64,000 nt of DNA from Setomelanomma holmii (Eukaryota > Ascomycota > Dothideomycetes > Pleosporales > Phaeosphaeriaceae): contig ML978223.1 in the NCBI GenBank assembly GCA_010015745.1, positions 1-64,000 on the forward strand, in the 5' to 3' direction. Made by a program: the position numbers and the translations under genes. The notes under the pieces are model-generated. The model made no database searches. It worked only from the letters and a program-made list of their open reading frames with translations, and had not been told where the DNA came from. Within the stretch, counting starts at the first letter, position 1. Every line of letters starts with the position of its first letter. Shown piece by piece: positions 22,338 through 33,075 of the stretch.

Positions 22338-24015
22338 CTAAGACGTGCCACTGTCCCTCAAGCACGTCTGCTTGACCTCCTTCTCCAGCCCTGGCATGTT
22401 CAAGCGCGCGATATCCCAGCCACAAGCCTGACTCTCGCAATGCAGCACCAGCGAGTTCAAATGCCCGAACGTCTTACCGCAACCCTCAGCACGACACAGG
22501 AACAGGTGAAGCGCGCCCTCGTCCATACACTGTCGCATGTCTTGCGGCTGCATGCGGCCGGTGCGCAAGTGGGCATGCAGGTCGAGGTCCATGTAAAGTG
22601 GTGAGTACCACCACTTTCCGAGACAAAGGACAAGTCGTGATGGGTCTGGGAGCCCTGAGCATCCGCCGGATTCGAGGTGGTTGATGAGACTAGAGTATGT
22701 GGGCATGGGGCTGTTGCAGCCCCAGCATGGGATCTTGGCTGTTGTGTGCTTGGTCATGTGCTTTTCATATCAGTGCCTCTACATTCAAATGTTGAACATG
22801 TATTGCAAAGAGATGCAAGAGTTGGCGCTATACTCACAATCTGGTAATTGCCCTCATGATTGGTAGAAAAGCCGCATTCGCCGCAAAAGAAGCAGTGCTC
22901 CAGATGCGTTGCGAGCTGAGCTTGGCCTGAGCACAACTGCTTGCACCGCGGACAAGCCACAGCAAAGTTACCTTTCTCGAGATGGAGATTGAGCTTGTTC
23001 TGGCTTGGGAATATGAGCTTGCAGCCTATGCAGCGGAAGTGATCGAGCTCGAGATGAGCATCCAGCGCGGCCTGGCTGGGGCCGTCAAAGTCACAGCCTG
23101 GTTGCAGGCAGTGCTTGTGCTCTGCTCATTGTTAGTGATTGTGTAACACATAGTGCAAATTACAGTCCGCGGTGTTGGCGCCAGAGACCCGCAAGCTGAA
23201 TGCATGTACACGACGCCATTGGCATCACAGTCCTTCAGATTGACTTGAGATAAGGGACACACAAGAAACTAGACAGTGCGATGCGCTTTGAAAGGGTACT
23301 CACTAGTCGTCTGCTGCCAATGCGCATCGCGCTCGTCCTGGCTGCGGAACTGCCGCTGGCACGACTTACACCATGTGTGTTTCGAAGCGGTCTGTAGGTG
23401 ACGCTCAAGCTCATGCTGGGTGCGAAAACCAAGAAGACATGTAAGACACGCGAACTCGTGGCCTACGTGGTAGTTGTTCTCGAAGTGGTTCTTCAGGCCC
23501 CACTGATCATTGAAGGCGCTGAGACATAGGTTGCAAAAGACCTCATGACCCCAGGAATTGTCAACGTGGTTCTTGAGACCGTTGCGGTCTTTAAAGACGC
23601 GCTTGCACAGGTTACAATAGTGCTTGTGATCTGGCGTCTGCTTGATGTGGCTCAATAGCGCAGTCTTGTTTGGGAACTTTTGCGAGCAAACGCCGCACCA
23701 ATTCTCGTGAGGGTCGTAGACCTTGTCGCTGGTCTCTGTGGTCGACAAGGAAGGTATCCGGGGTCGCATCTGCTCGTGATTGACTGATTTGGTCCGCTCT
23801 TTCGCACCCGAATCCTTGCGCTTCCCGGTCATGTATGTTGGCGGCTGCACTGCAGGCGCACTGCGCTTCTTGACTTGCTGCCATGGAATCGAGTCGTCTG
23901 CGACCTGGTTGAGAAAAGGATTCTTAGAGACGTCTACCGCAGGGCTGCTCATAGGAGATGCATTCTCGTCGCCTTCTCGGAAGAGCGCGTAGCGATTGTT
24001 GCCGTCGCCTGCCAT
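22338..24015 (-). CDS. Multi-finger C2H2 zinc finger protein
   Basis: Putative nucleic-acid-binding protein of 472 residues. Minus-strand exons 24015-23304, 23121-22838 and 22760-22338 (introns 182 and 77 nt), total 1419 nt in frame. After a charged N-terminus of about 105 residues, an array of fingers follows. Examples are CGVCSQKF...HIKQTPDH, YCNLCKRVF...HVDNSWGH, FCNLCLSAF...H, CLTCLLGF...HLQTASKH, CKSCQRQF...HW, CLQPGCDF...HLELDH, CIGCKLIF...HLEKG and CPRCKQLC...HLEHC, plus a C-terminal CRAEGCGKTF finger. Spacings are close to classical C2H2 but with long H-H gaps, a style I associate with fungal proteins that may bind DNA or RNA. Unrelated in layout to the homeobox-C2H2 family next door. 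The unusually long first intron contains its own open frame (see findings). Confidence 0.83.
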
Positions 24016-24957
24016 GTCGCAACTGATCAGTGTGGTTGAGTAAATTGGAAACGTTCAGGCGTGGTGAGTAGCGAGGTTCGCCATGAGAGATAGTCACATG
24101 GCGATGTATCTTGCCGCTAGCGGGGCTAGCCAGTTATAACGCTCCAGGCAGCAAGCATGGCGTGAGTGTGTCACAAAACGGGAAGGCGCAGGATACATAA
24201 AGGACAAAATGCGCTCATACAGCAAGTCAATGCAAAGAAGAAGCTCTTCATCTCGCATATTTATGGCAATCAACCGCATGCAAATGTTCGAGCCGATGAT
24301 AGCACAAATGGTGAGCTCCAAAGAGAGGCGATGACGTAGGTGAACAACTGAGGAAAGGAAATCCGCAGAGAGACGTGACGTGTTGAGAATTTATAACATA
24401 TTGAATGGTTTGAGCCACGGAAAAGTAATATTCCATGCCGGCTCGCTTTTTAAGGCTTGGTCATGCCATGTGAATGCGCTGGAATGGCGATATGTGGCGA
24501 TGCACAGTTTTTGCCAATTATATCCACTGTTCATGTCAAGCTTGCGCGCGAGAAGAAGAGTCGTATGTATTCCGACACGCGAGAAACGTACGTACTTCTT
24601 CAGGAAAGGGACGCACCATGAGGCATGATGGTGGTTTCAAAGATCAATGTTTTGATCGAGAGACGCAGAAAAAGTCGCGTTTCGGGCGGATGCAGGCGCG
24701 AGGTCAGCGCATTAGACCCCACATCTCATTGGAGGGACTCTCTACACACTTGACCACACAAAGTCTTGAGAGTTGCAACGGCACATGAGAGTTTTAGCAA
24801 TTGGATCTAGGTGCTGAGAACTACTGCAGGCATCCCGTAATTGTTCCCGTTCTAGCTACCGTGCCTCTCTTATATCATATCTTTCTCAGGAGGTGCGCAT
24901 GCTTGGCCATGTCGCTAGGACCATACTTACGGGCTCCATGGTACACCCTGTGTCTTC
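24016..24957. other. Intergenic, nothing recognised
   Basis: Between the C2H2 gene start and the 3' end of the small secreted protein gene. No domain-bearing frame on either strand. Confidence 0.4.
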
Positions 24958-25357
24958 TCAGGAGCCGGCCGAGGAGAAGCCATCGAACTCCTTTTCACAA
25001 CCCTTCTGACAACCCTCTTGTCGGCGGACGAGGTTCTTGCAGTCCTTGATGCACGACTTGCTGACGGGGAAGTACGGGCAGTTCTGTCAATAGTTTTCAA
25101 TATGCTTTGCGAGGCGAAAGTCTGTGATACGCTTACCTTGAGGCAGTCGTGGATGGCTTGCTCGCAAATAGAGCATCCCTTCTCCATGACGATTGGCTGC
25201 CCGAAACGATGCAGATCTGCACCATAAGTACACCTTGCATGTCACAGATGGTGTTCTGATAAGGATATTTCTTATCATAGCCTGATGGGCCATCCTTTGC
25301 CGCGACCATCGAGACAATGGCTGCGAGGACGAGATACAGGCTGATGAGGTACTTCAT
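24958..25357 (-). CDS. Small cysteine-rich secreted protein A
   Basis: Candidate effector-like or antimicrobial-type secreted protein of about 98 residues; function unknown. Proposed exons: 25357-25232, 25181-25137 and 25083-24958. The signal peptide is residues 1-20 (MKYLISLYLVLAAIVSMVAA). The mature part has closely spaced cysteines (GCSICEQAIHDCLK, then NCPYF...CIKDCKN...GCQKGCEK). Intron 2 (53 nt, GTAAGC...CAG) is clear. Intron 1 is inferred; the 50-nt form ending ATGGAG keeps frame and matches the intron position in the divergent paralogue at 25838. A 35-nt version is also possible, so residues around position 43 are uncertain. The shared CLK-intron-NC junction shows homology to protein B despite low overall identity. 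Confidence 0.7.
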
Positions 25358-25837
25358 AATGAGGAATCGCTTTCTGGATTGGGTGATTGTGCGGAGTTGA
25401 GGGATGCGCTGCCTGGCAGTTGAGTACTTTGTCAGATTGTGTAATTGGGATTTGAAGTTGAGAAAAAGATGTCGCTAGAGGTCAAGCGCAACAGGCCTCA
25501 GCAAAAAGACATAGCCGCAAGAAATAGGGCCGGCCCTGCAAACGAGCAGTCCGCAGAAGGCTTAGCGTTCAGTGAGGGGTCAAACGAGAAGACCCATAAT
25601 GACCTACCGAGCGGTGTAGGTGAGGGATATGGGGGGCTTGACATTCCAGGGCGCGCAGCTTGCCTTTCCTTGGTCTGTTCACACCTGTCTCTACTCAAGC
25701 ACCTTTCAGTTTGCAGACTCAACGCTACCATCTAATTCAACTGCCTAGCTTTCAACTTCCCTCAAACCTCGCTGTCAACTGCGCGTCAAAGCTTCTTAGA
25801 AACCCGAGCAAACACAACTCGCTTACCGTTTACCAAC
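25358..25837. other. Divergent promoter of the cysteine-rich protein pair
   Basis: A 480-bp spacer between the start codons of two homologous, oppositely transcribed secreted protein genes. It may allow co-regulation. I see no obvious operator motif. Confidence 0.45.
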
Positions 25838-26305
25838 ATGAACATCTTCAACTTCCTATTGGCGGTTCTCGGCCTCCTTACGGTGTCGCTCGCCGGCGAT
25901 CTGAGCAAAGGCCACGACAAGAAATGTCAAGAAGGCTCCACCCTCTGCTACAAACTCGGTGTGGATACCGTCGAAGTCTACGACAAAGGCAAATACGCGT
26001 CTCTGGACGTGTCCCGATGAGTTCTCCTGCGGCGGGCCTGGAGAAGACCACTGCGGATGGGGCGGCGCCAAGTCGAACAAGTGCGGCGAGTGCGATATGA
26101 CGATGCACAGGTGTCTGAAGGTACACATCAAGAAGCTCATGAGTGGATAGGACCATGAGGCTCACTATCAGAACAGAATTGCTCTGTCAAGAACGACAAG
26201 AAGTGCATCGTCAATTGCAAGGACTTTGTGTGCAAGCAGGGTGCTAAGCAGTGCCAGGAGGGGCAGGAGTGCGACAAGACCTGCTTCCTGCGCCACTGGG
26301 ATTAG
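25838..26305 (+). CDS. Small cysteine-rich secreted protein B
   Basis: About 116 residues; function unknown. Proposed exons 25838-25960, 26022-26120 and 26177-26305. The signal peptide is about residues 1-19 (MNIFNFLLAVLGLLTVSLA). The mature protein has some 14 cysteines, including LCYKLG at the end of exon 1, NKCGECDM and RCLK in exon 2, and NCSVKNDKKCIVNCKD and CDKTCF in exon 3. Intron 2 (56 nt) interrupts after CLK exactly as in protein A. Intron 1 (61 nt, GTGGAT...GAG) has a weak donor but is phase 0 and falls after a Cys-x3-Gly, as in protein A. Without it the frame ends at a TGA at 26018-26020. Likely disulfide-rich apoplastic protein. Confidence 0.7.
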
Positions 26306-27009
26306 TGAAGCGATTCACTTGCCATGTCGCACAACACTAGGTTCAGGGAAGGTGGTAGGGGAGCATAATTGGGACGAAAAGCTGGGGATGCGATCATTCC
26401 GAAATCGTCATTGAGAATGATCTGAATCATAGAACAGAGAGAATGGATTGAAAAAACCTAAGAGCTGATGTTGGAGAAAGAGCCATTATCTGCGGAATGT
26501 GAGCCTCGACATAAAGATGTGTATGACGTCACCGACGCTAAATACTTTGGTGCACTCACGGCCCTTTCGACCATCTTCCCCTCGTCCCTTGAACCTCACT
26601 TGAAACCATAACACTGCACGCCATCAGGCGTTTTAACGAGAAATTCGTCATCGTTGTTTCCCTCATGAATCGATCTCGCGACGTGTTCTCCTCGGTGGGC
26701 AATCCGAACACCACGAGAGTTACCTGCCACACGCGTTGTGACGTGCTTTGACGCGTCAATTAAGCACCGATAAGATAGCGGCTTGCCGCTCAGTATCGGC
26801 TTCATAGGTTCAGTCGACTCCACTCCAAACATCTCACCTTTACTGCGCCACTTAATCTCATACGTCAATTACAACAACTAACTGGCTCAGAATCATCTCA
26901 TTCCATATGCGACCACTGTGCGTTTCTGTTTCTGGCAGTCGTCATTATTCATTCGTACTGTATTTCTCTTGTTGTCTTTGCCGACTCTGTCGCGACGCAA
27001 CACAACGCG
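26306..27009. other. Intergenic, nothing recognised
   Basis: No domain-bearing frame or repeat seen between protein B and the 3' end of the retropepsin-like gene. Confidence 0.4.
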
Positions 27010-28708
27010 TTAAATAAATGAAGACAAAGCTCGAACCAATTGCTCTCTATACTCATCGTAGCCTGTCCGCCGCATCACTTCGTTCCTCTCCAATTCGACC
27101 CTCGCAATGCCCGTCGCTCCTGCCAGATCTGCGTCCGCTGCTTCGCGTCGGGCGTTTTCTCGCTGATCAGCGTCGTTCAGCTGCCAGTGCAAAGCTTGAT
27201 CACGCACTTTGCAACAAAACACGTCAGCATCAATCCATACGAGCTCTGGTATGGAGCTTACCTGTACTTGTGGACGCCCCGCCTGGATTGTTCACGGCCT
27301 TACTGGCTAGGCTTTTACCCTTCTTGGAGAGGCTGATGCGATTTAACGACGCTGCTACCTCATCTGCTTCATTCGACTCGGAGGTTATAGCTTCAGAATG
27401 ATGCTCGAAGACCTTGAGAGACTCGATCGATGAAGCACCAATGAGCGCGTCTTCCGTAACCCCGTCAAGGACATAGAATGTGGTTTGTATGACGTGTCGT
27501 ATTGGCCGCTCCTCTGCGTCTGAGGACGATTCGGCAGGGTCTTGAATGTTTGCCTGCGATGTTGCACTCGCCCGAAGCGTACGTTGCACCCCAATGGACA
27601 AATCCACGGACGAGCCAGTCACTACCTTTGCGTCTTTGCCTACTGCAAGTTGCGCCTCGCACTTGCCAAAGGTCGAAATTCTGCGATCGTCCGCGAGGAC
27701 AACCTCTTGAGTATAGTTTTGTAGCTTCCATCCTTGCAGCACCGCATAGTCCAAGGAAACGACATCTATATCGGATCCACTGTCTGCCAACGCTCTAACG
27801 TTGTTCCCGTTGATAGAACATTGTAAGCGGCTGCGTGTATAGCCCACCGCTCGAATCCTTGGGGTGTACAGGTATTCCGGTAGTCGCGTCAAACGATTGC
27901 GATATTTGGTGAATGTTTCTGTCTGCCGCAGGAAAGCTGACGACATCATCAGGGGCGATATGGCCCGCCGTAGGACGTGAAATACACAATGGTAGGTCTC
28001 AATCTCGGACGCGAACGTCAAACTGAATTTGCACACAGCCCGGATGACGCCCTCGCTAGGCACGACCCCTCCGTCGAGCAGTCGCAATTCTTCTCTTGGT
28101 TCAAGTTTATCCCAACAATATCCTAGGCGCACCGCTTCGTCGTATCGAATAACATTAAGATCCGATCCGCTGTCGGGGATGGCCATAATTGTCGCGGGTC
28201 CGCTGGCGGTGTCGAAGGTCATTGGGAGTCCGCATGATCCGGACACCTTCTCAATAAGCTCAAACCTGTACTCATTCTCGTCATCCAGCTTCTTCTTGGA
28301 TTGCGCCGGGAGTGAGACTTTCTTCTCGGTCGGCTTTCCGTCCTTGGATTTGGCATTGCCCGTGCTGTACTCCGATACGCTTGTCTGAAGTCTTCGCTGA
28401 CGCTCACAGCTCAACTCGTTTATTTCAGCATCTAGCGCTTTGATGATCTCCATAGCCTTATCGATGGAAGCCCGGAGTTGGTGGCCTTCACGTTGCCATC
28501 TACCGATTCTGTCGACCTCTGCTGCTCGTCTCCTCATTTTCGTATCAATTTTATTACAAAGTTTACATCCCGTCCCCACTGGAATAGTATTCATCACAAG
28601 CTTCATCCCGCATTCAAATCCTAGCCTGTATTCTTTTGCACAATGCTGGCGGAGATGACCCCATTTCCAATCTCCGCAAGCAAAACGATGTTGATCGTAA
28701 AAACACAT
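27010..28708 (-). CDS. Double retropepsin-like domain protein
   Basis: A 547-residue protein with two aspartic-protease-like modules. Exons 28708-27262 and 27206-27010 (intron 55 nt). The Cys/His-rich N-terminus (MCFYDQHRFACGDWKWGH, later CKLC) is followed by a coiled-coil-like stretch to about residue 110. The first DSGSD motif is near residue 180 (AIPDSGSDLNVI) and the second near 305 (ALADSGSDIDVVS), each in a hydrophobic frame typical of retropepsin folds. The C-terminal exon is charged and helical. No reverse transcriptase, integrase or gag motif is visible, so this looks like a host gene rather than a retroelement. I recall comparable N-termini in other fungal hypothetical proteins. Proteolytic activity is possible but unproven. 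It shares a 131-bp divergent promoter with the DUF6594 gene. Confidence 0.75.
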
Positions 28709-28839
28709 TGCGAGGTCGTCTGGTAATAGAAGAGGTGCCGATTACAATAATTTATGAGCAACACGTGGATCTTGAAAGATGTTGTTAGAAATCTGTTGAA
28801 GTATTGAAGTAAGAAATTCGAAGAACAAAGTGCGAGCGC
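28709..28839. promoter_or_regulatory. Short bidirectional promoter
   Basis: Only 131 bp separate the start codons of the retropepsin-like gene (minus) and the DUF6594 gene (plus), so both promoters must overlap. Confidence 0.45.
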
Positions 28840-30076
28840 ATGCGCAGCAAGCGCATGGTGTCTGCGCTAGAACAGAGGCGGGGCGATCGGTGCTCAGCTT
28901 GTGATACGCCTGCAGCAATGCTCGGTCACTTGAGGGAGGATGAACCAATCGCCAAGACTAGCCGATATGGAAGGCTCTACCATTGGTCTGTTCAGGCCGC
29001 ATCGTTCAAGTTGATGCATATGAAGGACGTTGCTGCCGCGCCACTTGTCGCCAAGAAAACCGGTGAGTTGCAGCGTAGAGACCGCAAATTGAAGCAACAA
29101 GGCCACAGACATTGCATCATGGATATTGAGAAGGTCGCTGGAGAGCCGAAGTACCTTTCGGGATTTCCATCGCTCGCTGCGTTCATAGCCACCGACCGTG
29201 ATAAAACGACAGCCATCTTTAAGCGATTCAAACGGCTCGGTGCACGCCACTTACTGCATCTGCAGTGTCAACTCGCGAAGCTTCAAACTGGGCTTGATGC
29301 GTTCGATCGCGAGGAGGCGCTCAGCGATCTCAACACCAAGCAGTACTCGCGAAACTGGAAACTGTTCTGTGAAGGTGCTGAGCATGATCCACGTCAGAAG
29401 AAGAAAAAGGAGTTGTTGGATAAGATCGGGCAGACATTGGCAGACTACCGTGCGTCTCAGATCTGCCCATGTTCATCTACAGGAGGGAGCTCACGCACTT
29501 GTGCACAGGAAAAGCGTTGCTCTACGAAAGCAAGCTAGCGTCATTACCACCACCTTCGAAGCGCACTTTACAAGCTTTCAGATACCACTTCTTCAACCAA
29601 GATAGCGGAAGCCCGTACCCGACCTTAGGCGCCAGTAGCGACAATTTGTTCGACGACGAGGATGACTTGGTAGCATTACGCGCTGAGGACCGCGATCGTC
29701 TGACTGCTTTTCTTCAAGACCATTGTTCTTGGCTCTTCAAGGTATGCAATGCCTCTGGCGTACTCAAAATCATCAATTCCCGATTGACACTCCGAAGACC
29801 GGTCGACCGCGCGGGAACATTGTCTATGCTTCAGATCGGCATGTCGCCCGATTTGTGACCATTTTGAGTACTATCAACGCAGCAGCGCTTCTTGTTGGAG
29901 CTATCGTTAGCCTCTACGCGATCGACTCCCCTAGAAGAAAACTCGGAATCATCGCACTGTTCACCGCACTGTTCGCTGCCAATGTGGGGATTTTGACAAA
30001 TGCTCGGAGAACCGAGCTGTTTGCTGCCACTGCCGCGTATGTACAGCCTTCGAGAACCATGTCAAAGCTGATTTGA
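28840..30076 (+). CDS. DUF6594 family membrane protein
   Basis: Fungal DUF6594 protein of about 373 residues; function unknown. Exons 28840-29449, 29509-29741 and 29798-30076 (introns 59 and 56 nt). The family start is visible at about residue 108 (GFPSLAAFIATDRDKTTAIF), followed by coiled-coil text (LLHLQCQLAKLQTGLDAFDR), then SLPPPSKRTLQAFR. Two hydrophobic helices lie near the C-terminus (TILSTINAAALLVGAIVSLY and LGIIALFTALFAANVGILT). Family members usually carry a third helix. Here the frame ends at 30076, but text fitting that helix (YAAVLVVFVSG) resumes at 30085 and ends at a TGA at 30154-30156, separated by 47 nt without usable GT-AG ends. The true C-terminus is therefore uncertain. 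Confidence 0.78.
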
Positions 30077-30156
30077 GACGAAGATATGCAGCAGTACTGG
30101 TAGTTTTTGTGAGCGGAGGCCTTGGCAGCACGTCTGTTGCCGGCACGTCCATGTGA

Positions 30157-30666
30157 GCCAATGACTCGACCAAATCGTTCGAGAAGCAGTGCAGTGTGCC
30201 TTTTCATATGATATAGTCTGACGAAATGGCGACAAAGGACTCTTCAACAGTAGCGATTAGCCACCAATACTCGATGCCTTGAGCGCTGACAGTACTCGTT
30301 GTCTCACAATCAACCTTATACCGGCATCTCCCATCACCTTCAGTGTTACAGGCGCATTTATCCAGCACCCACATCGGAATTTGAGGGAAAGCTCTTCCAA
30401 AGATCTCCAATATGAGCGACCGCCAAGGTAGAACCTATGGTCACCCACTAAATGTGATCAAAGCCTCTGCTGAGCTGTTTTTAGATGGCTCGACCTCACT
30501 TTCACCTCCACGATAGCGAGCTCTTATTGCTCCGGTATGATGTCACTTGTAATTTCTCTTGCCGTGTACTCTCGCACAATCATAATTTGTTCTCTTAACA
30601 TTTCTCATGCGCAAGATTTAAACCGCCAAACGACACATTCAAACCGCCTCCCAATAGTCTCGAATC
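30157..30666. other. Intergenic, nothing recognised
   Basis: Presumed terminator of the DUF6594 gene and promoter of the next plus-strand gene. Confidence 0.4.
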
Positions 30667-32026
30667 ATGATGTGCGGTACACTTCCGATCCCTCGTAGTG
30701 CTCGAACGAGTGCGGCTCATGGTGGCGCGACGACGACAATAACATTTCGGGAGCTCAACACAGAGCAATCGAAGATTGCTATCCATCTGGCCACCGCATT
30801 CAATGGCTCTCAACGCAAGGGTCAGGACTTGTTGCAGGCGATGCTTAAGAAAAAGGTCGAACGACAGAGAGTAGCTGAAAATTCTAAACGACCCCATGTC
30901 ACTACAACCGCTGAACGGCACACAAAACAATCGACTGCACCGCAGACACGCAGAGGTGATGATTGGGAAGCGCGGGCGCTGACAAAAAAAAACGACATGG
31001 CACAACAAGACCACGGTCATTGAGCGCATCAAGCTATTGAAAGACGATGGTATCGACATTGGACCTCTGCAGGCACCAGGAATTAGCAGCGAAATGGTGA
31101 CGAAGGCTGTGGTTACCAGGATCGCTGAGCGCAGGCGGGCGGGACTTTCCCAAGCCGTATTGCAAGTGAAGGCGGCCAAGCACACCGACCCTTCGCACCT
31201 ACCCCATCCGCAAGAACGCGCCTCGCAACAGTCAGCCGATCCCATATTTTCGCATCTCTCGTACAGGCCTAATCCTTCTCCGTCACTCAAACGCAAACGA
31301 CCCACGCCAACTGGTCATTGCTCACTTGATTCATTACGCTTGCCTTTCGCGATCGCCGACGACAACGAACCCGCTCTCAAAAAGCGCTGCCCGATGGCTT
31401 TCCGCGCTACACTTCCACTCATACACGGCCATAGTGTCTTCGACATGGAGGAGGATGCTGCACCCACGTTCTTCAAACTCAAGCAATTAGTCTTAAACGA
31501 TATCTTCCGACCATCTTGGAATAACCCGAGAGACGCGCCGGCTCGCAGTACTGTGATAATCATCAGGCAGCAGTTCAATCCCGGCGAAAATATTTTCGGT
31601 AACCTGGAACTCAGCAAATCAGGCTACCAGAGTATGAGAACAGAGCTGCGAGTCTTGTCCGACAACCCGGACGGCGACCGCAATCACGTGCATATCCGCG
31701 ACCCGTCTGCATCGAAGCACCGCGACTTTTTGAACGTCTCGCTACTGGCAGACCAAGTCGTTCTTGAAGGCGATGCATGGCTGTTTGTGGGATTGCTCTC
31801 GCGCTGGCAGACGCGTGGTAAAAGTCTCCTTCACTTCGACCGACGGAACTGCTTCAATGCTGCGGGTAACAGGATCGGAACCTTTTTTCCGTTTGAGTTT
31901 TCCAATCAGACACAAGAGCAGTTAGCAAAGATTGAAAAGGCTGTAGCTGCGAACATGGATGGAGGTGGGGTTTTGTACGTGAAGGTGGTGGACATGTCGA
32001 CTGCCACGCCCAAGATCCAACAATAG
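30667..32026 (+). pseudogene. Unknown gene, frame broken at an A9 tract
   Basis: Two plus-strand frames, 30667-31023 and one continuing to 32026, read as one protein of about 450 residues if a single base in the nine-A tract at 30984-30992 is disregarded. The text on either side is continuous in character (DDWEARALTKK, then WHNKTTVIERIKLLKDDGID). I do not recognise the protein. It has Lys/Arg-rich disordered parts, a KRKRPTP basic patch that could be a nuclear signal, and a C-terminal globular-looking region from about FFKLKQLVLNDIFRP to the end. The second frame by itself has no ATG until well inside. It may be a real gene with a sequencing error, a true frameshift, or a slippage site. A long minus-strand frame across 30595-31305 is taken as a shadow. 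Confidence 0.5.
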
Positions 32027-32373
32027 GGCATTAATTGTCCTTCGCTTAAACGGTGAAAAGACGTGGGAGCAAGAGATCAGTGCTCACCGTCGAGCCTTGC
32101 GCGTATGTCTTACAGCAGACACTCACGGTCACTTTGGATGAGCCAATACGCCGATCAGGAGGAGGAGGCAATCGAAGGTGAAGGCGATTCGATTGCGCGA
32201 TATCGTATAAGACCTTGTGGCTTTTCACAAATTACAACGACTATTCCTTTCTGGTCAAGTGCGCACTCTTTCAAAGTCTTAGACCACCCTAAACCAACAC
32301 TCTCCTGACTTCCTCAACCAATTCCAGCCTGACATCACTCCAGCATCAAGAACCATCATCACACATCACTACC
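32027..32373. other. Intergenic promoter region
   Basis: Separates two plus-strand genes. A short CA/CT-rich leader precedes the ATG at 32374, and no other feature is seen. Confidence 0.4.
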
Positions 32374-33075
32374 ATGAGCCCCAAGAAAGGCAACAAGCCC
32401 AAATCAGACTCCGTCTACGCCAACTGGATCTCGGCAGATCCTTACGACTATCGCCACCAGCAAGGCTTCAACCACGAAAACATCGCCCATCCTTCCAACG
32501 ATGTCAACCACGGCTTCGGCACTGACCGCCCCGCTCTCGTCTCGGCGTGTCCCAATGCCAACGTCAACATCTTCCCGCACAAGCCAAAGCTGGACACCGT
32601 TGACGACGAAGCTAAATACATCGAACTCATCGAGAACAAACTCATCACGGCACGCGACTTCATCAAGAAGGAGTGGGAGCTCGGTCTCGACGCCAACCGT
32701 AACATGAACAAAGACCCCACAGCCGTCGAGCTTACCAAGGGCGACATGATGCTAACGTTTCGCACGCAAGAAGTCATTCGCGACTTGGTCAACTATCGGC
32801 CTGAGATTACTAGGTTGGCCGAAGATCAAGAAGCCAACGCGGAGTCGCTGCAGCTGCTGCTCGCGCACTTTTCGTGGTGCTGGAAGGAGTTGAAGGGTAT
32901 TGTGGTGACCTTGGTGCCTGGACCGAACTATGAGGAGAGGTTGAGAAGGACAGAGATTATCATGACGAACACGCTCGGGGAGAATATGGTGGAAGAGAGT
33001 GTTGAAATGCAAGAGACGAATGAAATGGCTGCTGGAGGTATGGATGACAATGCGATGGATGTGAACGGGGTCTAG
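32374..33075 (+). CDS. Unknown soluble protein, 233 aa
   Basis: An intronless frame beginning MSPKKGNKPKSD in the strong context ACCATGA. Codon use and leader are gene-like. No domain is recognised. A basic N-terminus is followed by an aromatic stretch (NWISADPYDYRHQQGFNHEN), then a mainly helical, acidic region, and the end is Met/Asn/Glu-rich and probably disordered. No signal peptide or membrane segment. Probably cytosolic or nuclear; nothing in the neighbourhood suggests a role. Confidence 0.65.
   Translation: MSPKKGNKPKSDSVYANWISADPYDYRHQQGFNHENIAHPSNDVNHGFGTDRPALVSACPNANVNIFPHKPKLDTVDDEAKYIELIENKLITARDFIKKEWELGLDANRNMNKDPTAVELTKGDMMLTFRTQEVIRDLVNYRPEITRLAEDQEANAESLQLLLAHFSWCWKELKGIVVTLVPGPNYEERLRRTEIIMTNTLGENMVEESVEMQETNEMAAGGMDDNAMDVNGV

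Noticed and set aside
23026..23262. Possible extra exon in the C2H2 gene
   Set aside because: Splice phases do not match the flanking exons, whereas removing 23122-23303 joins the fingers in frame.
27010..28708. Idea that the retropepsin-like gene is an LTR retrotransposon
   Set aside because: No reverse transcriptase, integrase, gag zinc knuckle or LTR-like flanks were found around it.
30595..31305. 236-codon minus-strand frame
   Set aside because: Antiparallel to a better supported plus-strand gene; composition and lack of motifs suggest a shadow.
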